DNA of 64,000 bases from Gordionus sp. m RMFG-2023 (Eukaryota; Nematomorpha; Gordioida; Chordodea; Parachordodidae): assembly GCF_954871325.1 (NCBI RefSeq), contig NC_088777.1, forward strand, positions 2,792,509-2,856,508. Direction: 5' to 3'. Made by a program: the position numbers and the translations under genes. Shown here one piece after another: positions 11,601-26,600 of this stretch (the stretch's first letter is position 1; the number at the start of each line of letters is the position of its first letter). The notes beneath the pieces are model-generated. The model did no database searches. It was not told the DNA's origin and worked only from the letters and a program-made list of their open reading frames with translations.

Positions 11601-14600
11601 TTTAAATACTTTTATATGTCTAATTAATTACAGATTCTTTAGAATTTTTTTTAAAATTATGCTAAAATATTCAGCAAGTAAACAACGCTTAAAATTTTCG
11701 TAAAAATTTTACTCGTTATGCAATCTCAAATGACTAAGGGAAAAGTAAAAGTATTATAAGTATATCTCCGAACAACAGATGGTAATAAAGATATATATAG
11801 AAGCGCTTTATAAAAAGCAGTACGTCCGTTCGAATTACATTAAGATTTTTTAAAAGTTCTATCATGGTCACTATCAGTTAATCTAATAAATTCATAATAT
11901 AAATTATTCTGATAATTTTGAAAAATAAAGGAGGAAAAGTTTACCTGATGACCATATATAATATAAAATAAAAAAATTAATATTTATTATAAATTGAAAA
12001 TATATCGATACCACCATAGTTTAGGCAATAACTTAATTTATTGGGAAAAAATTAATAACATATTTATTACTCTGGATTAACTCATTTTAAATAAATCATT
12101 TTTATAATATATTTTAAAAAAAAATTAATTAAGCAAAATATATTAAATTAAAAATACACTAAGTATTTACCATATCAAACAAAATAATAGTATTATTATT
12201 AATATTCTTATGTTATAATAGATATATCATTTATATTTATGACTTTTTTTTAAAAAAATGAATTTTTACCTCCCAACAAGGTTTATCCGCTAAGATATGG
12301 TCGTTTAAAGCGCAGAAAAATGTTAAATTTTTGACAAAATGCATTTCATTTATTTTCAAATAACTCGAGAAATAATTAGATAAATAATTTAAATTTTATT
12401 GTGTAGCTTAATAATAGTTCATTTATACGACATACAAATAAATATGATATAAATCTGATTAATATCGAAAACCGGATGTAATAAAGCCGGAAATGGTCAT
12501 AGAAAAACAAAGATTTTTTTTTTCAAATTTTTTTCCCTGTAGATAGGTATAATACTACGTTATATTTGTACCAAATCCTAGACTGGGATGAACATGGGTC
12601 TAGGAGTTATGACTCCTTATATGGCTTAAATTGGACAAATTTAACATAAATATCTTCATTTAATGAATACTTATGAAATAATGTTTATTTAAAAATTATG
12701 TCTAAATGATAGGCCCTTACTTTTTTTTTCTTTAAGAAAACTTTTGAGAAGAGGTTGGTGTCATAAAACTCGTTAGTAACACGTTATTATAAATCTTCTT
12801 GATAAATCATTTATTCGTAATATATGTGATATCAATTATAAATATCTTGAATACAATGATAATAAATATCTTGTTATAAATATATTGAATACAACGACAT
12901 GCTAATAATCATATGCTTGAAAATATAATAGTTCTACGATATATAAAAACATAAACATTATTGATTGACTGTCCAACTAACAATCTTCAAGTCAGTAACA
13001 ACAGTTGGGATAATGTGATTTATTTAACACTGAAGTTAAATTTTGTTTCGAAATTACATGACATAAATTAAATTTTTTTTTTTAGCATAAAACAATCTAC
13101 CATAATTAAAATTCAACGAATATCATCATATTTAATTGATATATTTCACATTCATATTGTAGTTTTCGTAACCCCTTATGTGTGGTTCGGGGCCGAAATA
13201 TTCCCACAGCTGTTTGGAGTCAAATAAAAGAAAGATGGTGAATACTAACAAGACACATTTAACATTTAAATTTAATAAATTTTAAAATATTTATATTATA
13301 ATTTATGCAATATATATTTAAGAATATTTAATTAAATATAAAATATTTAAATATATCCAAAGTAATATTTAAATATATATATAAGGTAATATTAAATATT
13401 AAGTTATATATAAAGTAATATTTAATAAATAATTATATATATCTAAAGTAATAAAGTAATATTTAAATATATATATAAGGTAATATTAAATTATATATAA
13501 AGAAATATTTAAATATAAATAATTAAAATATTTAAATATATCTAGAGTAATATTTAAATATATATATAAAGTAATATTTAAATATAAATATAAGGTAATA
13601 TTAAATTATACATAAAGTAATATTTAAATATATATATAAAGTAATATTTAAATATATATATATAAGGTAATATTAAATTATATATAAAAAAATATTTAAA
13701 TATAAATAATTAAAATCGTTATATGATAATTTATGCAATATATTATAAAATATTTAAAAAGTAATATTTAAATATATAAATAAAGTATTATTAAAAACCT
13801 TAAATATATATAAACTAATATAAAATAAAATATAGGAAGAATGTATTTAAATTCGCTAAAATAATTGGTTATTTATAATTAATAAAGTTCTGCCACCATA
13901 AAGTTTTTTAGGATAAATGATGTAATGATACGAGTTTTCTAAATAAAAAAATGTAACCATAAAGTTTTCTAATATAAAGATTGTTTATTTTATTTTAAAT
14001 TATTAATTTAATTTTATATAATATATTTTAAAATTTTACATTTTGTTTATCAAACTAAAAAAATCAGGTTTATATAATAATTTTCATATTAATATTAAAA
14101 ATTTATATAATAAAAATCAATCTACACAATTTATAAAAAAATCAATTTATATCAACATAAAAAAAACAATTTAAAGGTTAGTATTAATCGGTCATATTAA
14201 CAATAATAATTAATTAATATAAATGATTATTGTTAATAACAGAATGTAGACTATCTGGCTTATGTTAATTGTTAGGTATAAAAGATTAATCTGAAATTTC
14301 TGAACCCAAAAATAAATTTTACATTGTTAGTGGAATGTGTATATATTTATGAAGATCTTTAAGTGGATAGTTAAAAATTGAAAAGTTAACAAAATCCAGT
14401 ATATCATATTAAAAATTTTTAATTACTTCTAGTGCTGTAAACGTTACTACAAAAAGAAACGCGTTACAGTTACTCGTTACATCTGAAAAAGGGAACCCGT
14501 TACGGTTACCTTAAAAAGAAACGTGCATTGAACGACTTGTCTTTATCTGAAAATCTCTGTAATTCAGATATGTCATAAGAGTCGTCATATGCAATTATCC

Positions 14601-17600
14601 TTAATATGACTATCTATTAATTTCCTTCTTTCCCATGCTTCCCTTAAAAATGGCTGCAGAGTTTGAAGATTGCCCCCATTTTATTCCATAATAGCTTACA
14701 CTTAGAAAATGTAATTTTTAAAATAATTTTAGAGTGTACATCGTTATTTCAATGTCAACAGTAATAAAAAATAAATAACTTTATAGTACAATTAAATGTT
14801 TAAATATTTTTAAGAATATTTGGAGTCTAAAGCGGACACATAGTATATATTGAGAAAAGGGATAGAAAAACGAATATTATAAGATGCCTCCTCAAATTTA
14901 ATCAATCAGGCAGATAAAAAAATATATTTTGAAGTAACTTTTCCCCTCCAAGCTCTCGTAGAAAATTCGAGCCGTGTTGCGTCAAAAATTTTAATATGAT
15001 TGGCACTTTAATTAAATTGAATTTGCATGGTTCTACTCTTGGGTAAACTAAGAAAAAATTAATCTCATTTACTAATCTTTCAAATTTTATTATACATTTA
15101 AATTTATTTATAAATTAGTAGGTAATAAGAAAGTTAATTAATATTAAAATTAAATGATAGTTAATTAATATGAAAATTGAAATTACATTGAAAATAAATT
15201 AATTAATAAGAAAGTTATTTAATATGGAAATTGAAATTAAATTGAAAATCTCCTTACCTTTATTAATTAAATGTTTTCTTGGTATATTCTTTGTTAATTA
15301 AATATTTTCTGGATATACTCTATAATTTAAGAATTTTCATTAATCATATAATTTATTGGTCTCTTTATTAATTAAATGTTTTTCTCGTATCTTCAATAAT
15401 TTTTTCAATCGTAAAATTTTCTTCTTACAAAAACCAATTAATGAATAAAAATCCTTTTCCTTTGTTGCCACTGTATTTCTTTTCACAAATATCAACAAAA
15501 TACATGGCTAACAACAGGTTCATAATATATACATATATTATAATAATTAATTTTATCATTTTAATACAATTATAAATAATCATTTAAAATATTACAACAA
15601 ATCATTTAAAATATTACAACAGTAGGCTTTATTATTTTTTTCTACATTAATTCCATTTTCTAACTAAGCATTCAAATATTTGTTCAAATTGCGATGATTT
15701 TGGCGGTTTGTTTGATTTAACTATTTTTTCTCTTCCAGACTATGTTAAATCATCTTATATAATTATTAGTTTATATAGTTACTTAACTATCAAAACAACA
15801 CTCAGGTATTACAATAACAAACAACTACGTTTTAATGTATCTGTTTTTTTTTACTTACTTCAATTTTTTTTTTCTCTTGAAACACGAAAATCGATAATTT
15901 TATTTCTTTATTTTTCTTTTCTTAAAATATGAAATCGTACATAAAAAAAAATAATTGTCTCCAAGTGTTTTATTTTAATTATTTTTGCAAAGAAAATAAT
16001 TTTTTATGGATAAGATAACATGTTTCATTAAATCATCACAACTAAGGGAATGCCTACCCATTGTGGCGCCACTATTTTATTATGAATAAAAATACTCGTA
16101 AGAGGAAAATAATTTCCAGGAAAAGAAAGAAAACATGATAAATTTTCCACAAAAAACCTAAGATATAGGAACTAATTGAAAAGATGATGATGGAAATAGC
16201 CGTCGACATGGACAAATCGGCCAATGGAGGAATCAGGCATACACTCCTAAAAAATCGTAGATAACATACAAAACAAAATATTTTGAAAAGATGATGGAAA
16301 TAACAGTCGACCTGGACAAATCGGCCAATGGAGGATTCAGACATACACTCCCAAAAAAATCGTAAATACCATACAAAACAAAATATTTTGAAAAATTTAT
16401 GTATTGTTTTTAAAAGAGAGAAGAGACTTACCTAATTTTCTCTTGGAGAACATATTGTTTCATTTGAATAATATAACTTATTTTTTTATATATCATTTAT
16501 ATATATTATAATAATTTCTTATCTGTAAATTTAAAAAAAATTTGATAAGCAAAATAATAATTGTAAGATTTGAAATATATAATATTCACTGCTTATAATC
16601 ACCTCTGAAATAGTAGTTTTTTTTATTTAAAATTCAAGGTTACAACGTTAGTAACTACGTTACTTTTTTTTACATTACTTTACAGCACAAATTAATATAT
16701 AAATATTTATATTTTAGAAGGCAGATTTTATAATTTTTATTCTGATCATACTTAGGGTTGAACATCTATCGGTTACCGGATTAATTTATTAATCTATTTA
16801 ATTAAAACCTATGATTGACAAAGACATATAAAAGTCTAATAATAAATTAATCAATTGTTTTAGTTAAAAAAATCAGCAATATATATTCAAAAATGATTAT
16901 TTGAATAAAATAAGGATTCAAAATTTAAATTTTGTATTTCTTTTATCAATTATCTCCTTCCTTATACTTGTTTAGATGGACATGATACAAAAAAATTTGA
17001 ATAATAAAATTTTATGTTACGAATTTTATAAATTATGGATTTTCTCAAATGACAATAAAATTTAAAATATCCTTTATTAAAATATAATAAATAATAAATA
17101 GTAATATGACATTTTAAAACAACTACAACTTAATTAATATGAAGAAAAAAATTTCATAGATGGAAAAGATGTAATCCATTTCACCAATCTTTTCCTCACA
17201 GATATAACACCATTCAATCTCAATATAAATATAGAACTTCCAATATAATTTTACTTTCCCAAAGAATTATAAAGTCAATTTTTATATGTTAGCATTTTTT
17301 ACAATTAATAATAAAAATATCTAAAAAACAATTGAATTTGTAATAAAATGAAATTTACATTGAAACATATTCACCACCATTCTGATAAATCTAAAGAAAG
17401 AGCATTATGCAATTATGAATTAACTTAAAGTACAAATTCGAGCAACCCGGTTCAAGGCAAACGTAAAACATAAAATCAAGTTATGCATATTAGAAAAATG
17501 GATCCCCTTGTTAAACTGCATCCTAATGCTCTACCACCATTTATATCTGTGAAAACTATTATGAATCGTGTTATTAAAACATTAAGACCTCCTTTGCCTC

Positions 17601-20600
17601 TTATAAATTCTGATATCCGATTATACGGCAATTCTCGAAGAAATGTTTCTTACCATTTCTGTCAAGGGGTGCTACTTTCACTATTGTCAATGTATTTTAA
17701 GACGTATACAGGGAAATTTGTCAGAATTAAATCTTGAAGTAGAGTCCTTTAATTTAGATCCCATAAGAGATCTCTTTACATACTTTAAAAGTACTTGGAT
17801 TAACCCAAGCGCTAAATTTAAATATAAGATGTGGAACATGTATGATGTTCAAGGTGTAAGAACAAATAACCATGTTGAGGGATTTCATCGTTCTTAAAAA
17901 GAGTATATAACATATTCTCATCCTAATTTATATCTGTTCATTGATAGAAACTTTTTATATTATGAAACTTATACACCAATGTAGTATTTAAATAAAATAA
18001 TTTCTTTAAAAATATGAATATGTATTATTATTCTGAGTATAAATATAAAAACAATTTAGTCGGCAGGTATCTCATTATTTTTTTTTGAAATTAAATATCT
18101 TGATATTTTATCTAAATACTGCATTGGTGTATAAGTAGCATAATATAAAAATGTTTCTCGTCTATTATACAGTATTTTTTTTTTCTTTCAGTAACTTTTT
18201 TCCCATTATGCAATTGAATGAATTTAATGTCCATATCTTGTTGTATTTGTTTTAATATATCAATAAAAAGATATAAATTAGGATGAGAATATGTTATATA
18301 CTCTTTTAAAGAACGATGAAATCCCTCAACATGGTTATTTGTTCTTACACCTTGAACATCATACATGTTCCACATCTTATATTTAAATTTAGCGCTTGGG
18401 TTTGTCCAAGTACTTTTAAAGTATGTAAAGAGATCTCTTATGGGATCTAAATTAAAGGCCTCTACTTCAAGATTTAATTCTGACAATACCAATGGTATGT
18501 CCGTTTCAGTTAAAAAGGGTATCGCCATGAGTCTGTGATAAAATCTCTTAAAATCAGGATTAAGCCGACTAAATGCTGTCAATCTATTACCCTGTATACG
18601 TCTTAAAATAAATTGGCAATAATGAAAGTAGCATCCCTTGACAGAAATGGTTGGAAACATTTCTTCGAGAGCTCTTAAGTGCTCCCATTTCAAAATCTAT
18701 AAGTGCTTTAGGAGGAGAAAATAAAAAACCTATAGATAGGCAATAGTTTTTTAAAAGATCCAACATTTTTAAATATGTTTCTTTGTTTTTATAGCAATAA
18801 TATATAAGCGCAAGGAATTATTGTATGATTAATCATTACATGAATAGTGTAAAATTGCTTAAATAATAACGGACACGAAAAAAATGTACCGTCCATCAAA
18901 ATTTTGTCAGCATTACAGAGGCATTCAAGTAATCCATGTGTAGAAAATATTAATAATTCATTATTTTCATTACAAATTAAAAATGTTTTATTACCTAGTG
19001 TTAACGTATAATCGCCGTATAATCGGATATCAGAATTTATAAGAGGTAAAGGAGGTCTCAATGATTTAATAACACGATTCATAATAGTTTTCACATAGAA
19101 ATGTTGGTAGAGCATTAGGATGGAGTTGAACAAGGGGATCCATTTTTCTAATACGCATAACTTGATTATATGTTTTACGGTTGCTTGCTCGAATGTTCTT
19201 TAAGTTTATTCATAGTGACTAAAATTGCATAATGCTCTTCCTCAGATTCAGAAGGATGGTTGTGAATATGTGTCAATGTAAACTGCATATTTAATAATAT
19301 ACCTCTTGCCGTACAATGACTTAGTCTACATTTAAATAAAATTCCAAATTTATGATGAACATACAGAAATTTATTTGAATATAACAAATTACGTTTTTTT
19401 TGGGAAAGAATAAAATTATATGGCTGTTCTACATTTAAATATGAGAATTGAATGTTATTAACTGATATTGGTAAAGTTACAGAGCTATCAGCTGCAATGG
19501 AGATATCGATTACAACTTCTTCATCTATAAAACTTTCGTCCAAAAATGGTAAAACATGTCCGGACCTTCTTCAAGGATCCCAGAAATCCCCACAGCACCT
19601 CCATCTTCTTGTTCATGATTAATCACAGAAGTCACAATCTCTTCATTTCTACCCATCGATTCTTAAGGAAAAAAATATTTTTGATTAATTATGATAAAAT
19701 TAAAAAGAAAATATACTAACAAAATTGTGATTAACTATGATAAAATTAAAAAGAAAATATATTAACAAAATTTTATTAACCAAAATCAGCATCTTCTTGA
19801 ATAGGATTGATCATCGAGAATATCGACTCCGGACCTTCTTCAAGGATCCCAGAAATCCCCACAGCACTTCCATCTTCTTGTTCATGAATATTCAAAGAAG
19901 TCACATTATCTACATTTCTTCCCAATGATACTTAAGGAAAAATATATTTTTGATTAATTATGATAAAATTAAAAAGAAAATATACTAACAAAATTTTGAT
20001 TAACTATGATAAAATTAAAAAGAAAATATACTAACAAAATTTTATTAACCAAAATTAGCATCTTCTTGAATAGGATTGATCATCGAGGATATCGACTCCG
20101 GACCTTCTTCAAGGATCCCAGAAATTCCCACAGCACTTCCATCTTCTTGTTCATGAATATTCACAGAAGTCACATTATCTACATTTCTTCCCAATGATAC
20201 TTAAGGAAAAATATATTTTTGATTAATTATGATAAAATTAAAAAGAAAATATATTAACAATATTTTGATTAACTATGATAAAATTAAAAAGAAAATATAT
20301 TAACAAAATTTTGATTAAATATTTATAAAAAAATTTAAAAATAATTTTGTAAAATACTTCCTCTTCTTCCACTCAAATATTTGCAAATATCTAGAAAACA
20401 ATAAATCACATCTTATATATTAAATAATTTACCGTTGCATGCTGCTGTTTTAGTAAATAGGTTATTTACTGTGTAACCTCTCCCGAGACAGGTTGGAGAA
20501 ATACAGGTAAAATATATTTTATTTTTATAACAACTTGACTTTCTATATGTAGAAGGTATCATTATTTAAAAAATTCTAAAAGATTTAGCTTGGTTTTGTC

Positions 20601-23600
20601 TTAATTTTATAATTTTCTACAAAAATGTCTATGTAAATATTAATTAAAACCTACTTTGCCTTGAGGTAGTGATATTTATATTTAATATTAGCTTGGTTTT
20701 GTCTTAATTTTATAATTTTCTACAAAAATGTGTATGTAAATATTAATTAACCAAATACCTTTGCCTTGAGGTAGTGATATTTATATTTAATATTAGCTTG
20801 GTTTTGTCTTAATTATAATATTCTACAAAAATGTGTATGTAAATATTAATTAAAACCAAATACCTTTGCCTTGAGGTAGTGATATTTATATTTAATATTA
20901 GCTTGGTTTTGTCTTAATTTTATAATTTTCTACAAAAATGTGTATGTAAATATTAATTAAAACCAAATACCTTTGCCTTGAGGTAGTGATATTTATATTT
21001 AATATTAGTTTGGTTTTGTCTTAATTTTAGAATTTTCTTGGCTTTATTAATGTCTACCCTATAAATTGTAAGGATGCGAGAAAGATTCCGATTCCAAGCG
21101 CCGATATTAATTTTAGAATTTTCTAGAAAAATATATGATTTTAGAAAATATATATAATTTAGGAAAAATAATTTGCCATTTGACTCCAAATGGTTTGATG
21201 ACAAAAGAAAGAAAAATGAATCGGACCGATACCCAAAAAAATTACGGCTTTAGATGGTGTGACGTCAGCGTGAAATCAAAAGTTCATGAAGTTAAATAAT
21301 TGTGAAATTACTATAAAATATTTGTTATTTGAAAATTTATGAATTTTTTAAGAATAGTTATTATCTATTCTTGAGAATATCATTAATTTTCTTCTTATAA
21401 ATATTATAGTAATTTCAGAATTATTTAACTTCGTGAACTTATGATTTTAAGATGAAGTTACACCATTTAAAGACGTAAAACATAAGGGTATCGGTCCGAT
21501 TCATTTTTTTTTCTTTTGTCATCAAACCATTTGGAGTCAAATGGCAAATTATTTTTCCTAAATTATATATATTTTCTAAAATCATATATTTTTCTAGAAT
21601 ATTCTAAAATTAATATCGTCGCTTGGAATCGGAATCTTTCTCGCATCCTTACAATTTATAGGGTAGACATTAATAAAGCCAAGAAAATTCTAAAATTAAG
21701 ACAAAACCAAACTAATATTAAATATAAATATCACTACCTCAAGGCAAAGGTATTTGGTTTTAATTAATATTTACATACACATTTTTGTTGAAAATTATAA
21801 AATTAAGACAAAACCAAGCTAATATTAAATATATATATCACTACCTCAAGGCAAAGGTATTTGGTTTTAATTAATATTTACATACACATTTTTGTAGAAT
21901 ATTATAATTAAGACAAAACCAAGCTAATATTAAATATAAATATCACTACCTCAAGGCAAAGGTATTTGGTTTTAATTAATATTTACATACACATTTTTGT
22001 AGAAAATTATAAAATTAAGACAAAACCAAGCTAATATTAAATATAAATATCACTACCTCAAGGCAAAGTAGGTTTTAATTAATATTTACATAGACATTTT
22101 TGTAGAAAATTATAAAATTAAGACAAAACCAAGCTAAATCTTTTAGAATTTTTTAAATAATGATACCTTCTACATATAGAAAGTCAAGTTGTTATAAAAA
22201 TAAAATATATTTTACCTGTATTTCTCCAACCTGTCTCAGGAGAGGTTACACAGTAAATAACCTATTTACTGAAACAGCAGCTTGCAACGGTAAATTATTT
22301 AATATATAAGATGTGATTTATTGTTTTCTAGATATTTGCAAATATTTGAGTGGAAGAAGAGGAAGTATTTTACAAAATTATTTTTAAATTTTTTTATAAA
22401 TATTTAATCAAAATTTTGTTAATATATTTTCTTTTTAATTTTATCATAGTTATTCAAAATTTTGCTAATATATTTTCTTTTTAATTTTATCATAATTAAT
22501 CAAAAATATATTTTTCCTTAAGTATCATTAGGAAGAAATGTAGATAATGTGACTTCTGTGAATATTCATGAACAAGAAGATGGAAGTGCTGTGGGGATTT
22601 CTGGGATCCTTGAAGAAGGTCCGGAGTCGATATCCTCGATGATCAATCCTATTCAAGAAGATGCTGATTTTGGTTAATAAAATTTTGTTAATATATTTTC
22701 TTTTTAATTTTATCATAGTTAATCACAATTTTGTTAGTATATTTTCTTTTTAATTTTATCATAATTAATCAAAAATATTTTTGTCCTTAAGAATCGATGG
22801 GTAGAAATGAAGAGATTGTGACTTCTGTGATTAATCATGAACAAGAAGATGGAGGTGCTCTGGGGATTTCTGGGATCCTTGAAGAAGGTCCGGACATGTT
22901 TTACCATTTTTGGACGAAAGTTTTATAGATGAAGAAGTTGTAATCGATATCTCCATTGCAGCTGATAGCTCTGTAACTTTACCAATATCAGTTAATAACA
23001 TTCAATTCTCATATTTAAATGTAGAACAGCCATATAATTTTATTCTTTCCCAAAAAAAACGTAATTTGTTATATTCAAATAAATTTCTGTATGTTCATCA
23101 TAAATTTGGAATTTTATTTAAATGTAGACTAAGTCATTGTACGGCAAGAGGTACATTATTAAATATGCAGTTTACATTGACACATATTCACAACCATCCT
23201 TCTGAATCTGAGGAAGAGCATTATGCAATTTTAGTCACTATGAATAAACTTAAAGAACATTCGAGCAAGCAAACGTAAAACATATAATCAAGTTATGCGT
23301 ATTAGAAAAATGGATCCCCTTGTTCAACTCCATCTTAATGCTCTACCAACATTTCTATGTGAAAACTATTATGAATCGTGTTATTAAATCATTGAGACCT
23401 CCTTTACCTCTTATAAATTCTGATATCCGATTATACGGCGATTATACGTTAACACTAGGTAATAAAACATTTTTAATTTGTAATGAAAATAATGAATTAT
23501 TAATATTTTCTACACATGGATTACTTGAATGCCTCTGTAATGCTGACAAAATTTTGATGGACGGTACATTTTTTTCGTGTCCGTTATTATTTAAGCAATT

Positions 23601-26600
23601 TTACACTATTCATGTAATGATTAATCATACAATAATTCCTTGCGCTTATATATTATTGCTAAATAAAAACAAAGAAACATATTTAAAAATGTTGGATCTT
23701 TTAAAAAACTATTGCCTATCTATAGGTTTTTTATTTTCTCCTCCTAAAGCACTTATAGATTTTGAAATGGGAGCACTTAAGAGCTCTCGAAGAAATGTTT
23801 CCAACCATTTCTGTCAAGGGATGCTACTTTCATTATTGCCAATTTATTTTAAGACGTATACAGGGTAATAGATTGACAGCATTTAGTCGGCTTAATCCTG
23901 ATTTTAAGAGATTTTATCACAGACTCATGGCGATACCCTTTTTAACTGAAACGGACATACCATTGGTATTGTCAGAATTAAATCTTGAAGTAGAGGCCTT
24001 TAATTTAGATCCCATAAGAGATCTCTTTACATACTTTAAAAGTACTTGGACAAACCCAAGTGCTAAATTTAAATATAAGATGTGGAACATGTATGATGTT
24101 CAAGGTGTAAGAACAAATAACCATGTTGAGGGATTTCATCGTTCTTTAAAAGAGTATATAACATATTCTCATCCTAATTTATATCTTTTTATTGATATAT
24201 TAAAACAAATACAACAAGATATGGACATTAAATTCATTCAATTGCATAATGGGAAAAAAGTTACTGAAAGAAAAAAAAAATACTGTATAATAGACGAGAA
24301 ACATTTTTATATTATGCTACTTATACACCAATGCAGTATTTAGATAAAATATCAAGATATTTAATTTCAAAAAAAAATAATGAGATACCTGCCGACTAAA
24401 TTGTTTTTATATTTATACTCAGAATAATAATACATATTCATATTTTTAAAGAAATTATTTTATTTAAATACTACATTGGTGTATAAGTTTCATAATATAA
24501 AAAGTTTCTATCAATGAACAGATATAAATTAGGATGAGAATATGTTATATACTCTTTTTAAGAACGATGAAATCCCTCAACATGGTTATTTGTTCTTACA
24601 CCTTGAACATCATACATGTTCCACATCTTATATTTAAATTTAGCGCTTGGGTTAATCCAAGTACTTTTAAAGTATGTAAAGAGATCTCTTATGGGATCTA
24701 AATTAAAGGACTCTACTTCAAGATTTAATTCTGACAAATTTCCCTGTATACGTCTTAAAATACATTGACAATAGTGAAAGTAGCACCCCTTGACAGAAAT
24801 GGTAAGAAACATTTCTTCGAGAATTGCCGTATAATCGGATATCAGAATTTATAAGAGGCAAAGGAGGTCTTAATGTTTTAATAACACGATTCATAATAGT
24901 TTTCACAGATATAAATGGTGGTAGAGCATTAGGATGCAGTTTAACAAGGGGATCCATTTTTCTAATATGCATAACTTGATTTTATGTTTTACGTTTGCCT
25001 TGAACCGGGTTGCTCGAATTTGTACTTTAAGTTAATTCATAATTGCATAATGCTCTTTCTTTAGATTTATCAGAATGGTGGTGAATATGTTTCAATGTAA
25101 ATTTCATTTTATTACAAATTCAATTGTTTTTTAGATATTTTTATTATTAATTGTAAAAAATGCTAACATATAAAAATTGACTTTATAATTCTTTGGGAAA
25201 GTAAAATTATATTGGAAGTTCTATATTTATATTGAGATTGAATGGTGTTATATCTGTGAGGAAAAGATTGGTGAAATGGATTACATCTTTTCCATCTATG
25301 AAATTTTTTTCTTCATATTAATTAAGTTGTAGTTGTTTTAAAATGTCATATTACTATTTATTATTTATTATATTTTAATAAAGGATATTTTAAATTTTAT
25401 TGTCATTTGAGAAAATTCATAATTTATAAAATTCGTAACATAAAATTTTATTATTCAAATTTTTTTGTATCATGTCCATCTAAACAAGTATAAGGAAGGA
25501 GATAATTGATAAAAGAAATACAAAATTTAAATTTTGAATCCTTATTTTATTCAAATAATCATTTTTGAATATATATTGCTGATTTTTTTAACTAAAACAA
25601 TTGATTAATTTATTATTAGACTTTTATATGTCTTTGTCAATCATAGGTTTTAATTAAATAGATTAATAAATTAATCCGGTAACCGATAGATGTTCAACCC
25701 TAAGTATGATCAGAATAAAAATTATAAAATCTGCCTTCTAAAATATAAATATTTATATATTAATTTGTGCTGTAAAGTAATGTAAAAAAAAGTAACGTAG
25801 TTACTAACGCTGTAACCTTGAATTTTAAATAAAAAAAACTACTATTTCAGAGGTGATTATAAGCAGTGAATATTATATATTTCAAATCTTACAATTATTA
25901 TTTTGCTTATCAAATTTTTTTTAAATTTACAGATAAGAAATTATTATAATATATATAAATGATATATAAAAAAATAAGTTATATTATTCAAATGAAACAA
26001 TATGTTCTCCAAGAGAAAATTAGGTAAGTCTCTTCTCTCTTTTAAAAAATCAATACATAAATTTTTCAAAATATTTTGTTTTGTATGGTATCTACGATTT
26101 TTTTTGAGAGTGTATGTCTGAATCCTCCATTGGCCGATTTGTCCAGGTTGACTGTTATTTCCATCATCTTTTCAAAATATTTTGTTTTGTATGTTATCTA
26201 CGATTTTTTAGGAGTGTATGCCTGATTCCTCCATTGGCCGATTTGTCCATGTCGACGGCTATTTCCATCATCATCTTTTCAATTAGTTCCTATATCTTAG
26301 GTTTTTTGTGGAAAATTTATCATGTTTTCTTTCTTTTCCTGGAAATTATTTTCCTCTTACGAGTATTTTTATTCATAATAAAATAGTGGCGCCACAATGG
26401 GTAGGCATTCCCTTAGTTGTGATGATTTAATGAAACATGTTATCTTATCCATAAAAAATTATTTTCTTTGCAAAAATAATTAAAATAAAACACTTGGAGA
26501 CAATTATTTTATTTTATGTACGATTTCATATTTTAAGAAAAGAAAAATAAAGAAATAAAATTATCGATTTTCGTGTTTCAAGAGAAAAAAAAATTGAAGT

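Noticed and set aside
16072-16344. Hydrophobic 90-residue open frame, mirrored at 26114-26386
   Set aside because: It is antisense to a MULE 3' fragment and contains its tandem duplication; the apparent membrane protein is a by-product of AT-rich reverse sequence.
20953-21204. 83-residue open frame, mirrored at 21516-21767
   Set aside because: It runs across the 107-bp tandem repeat and the palindrome centre and has no family features; present in both arms only because the arms are copies.
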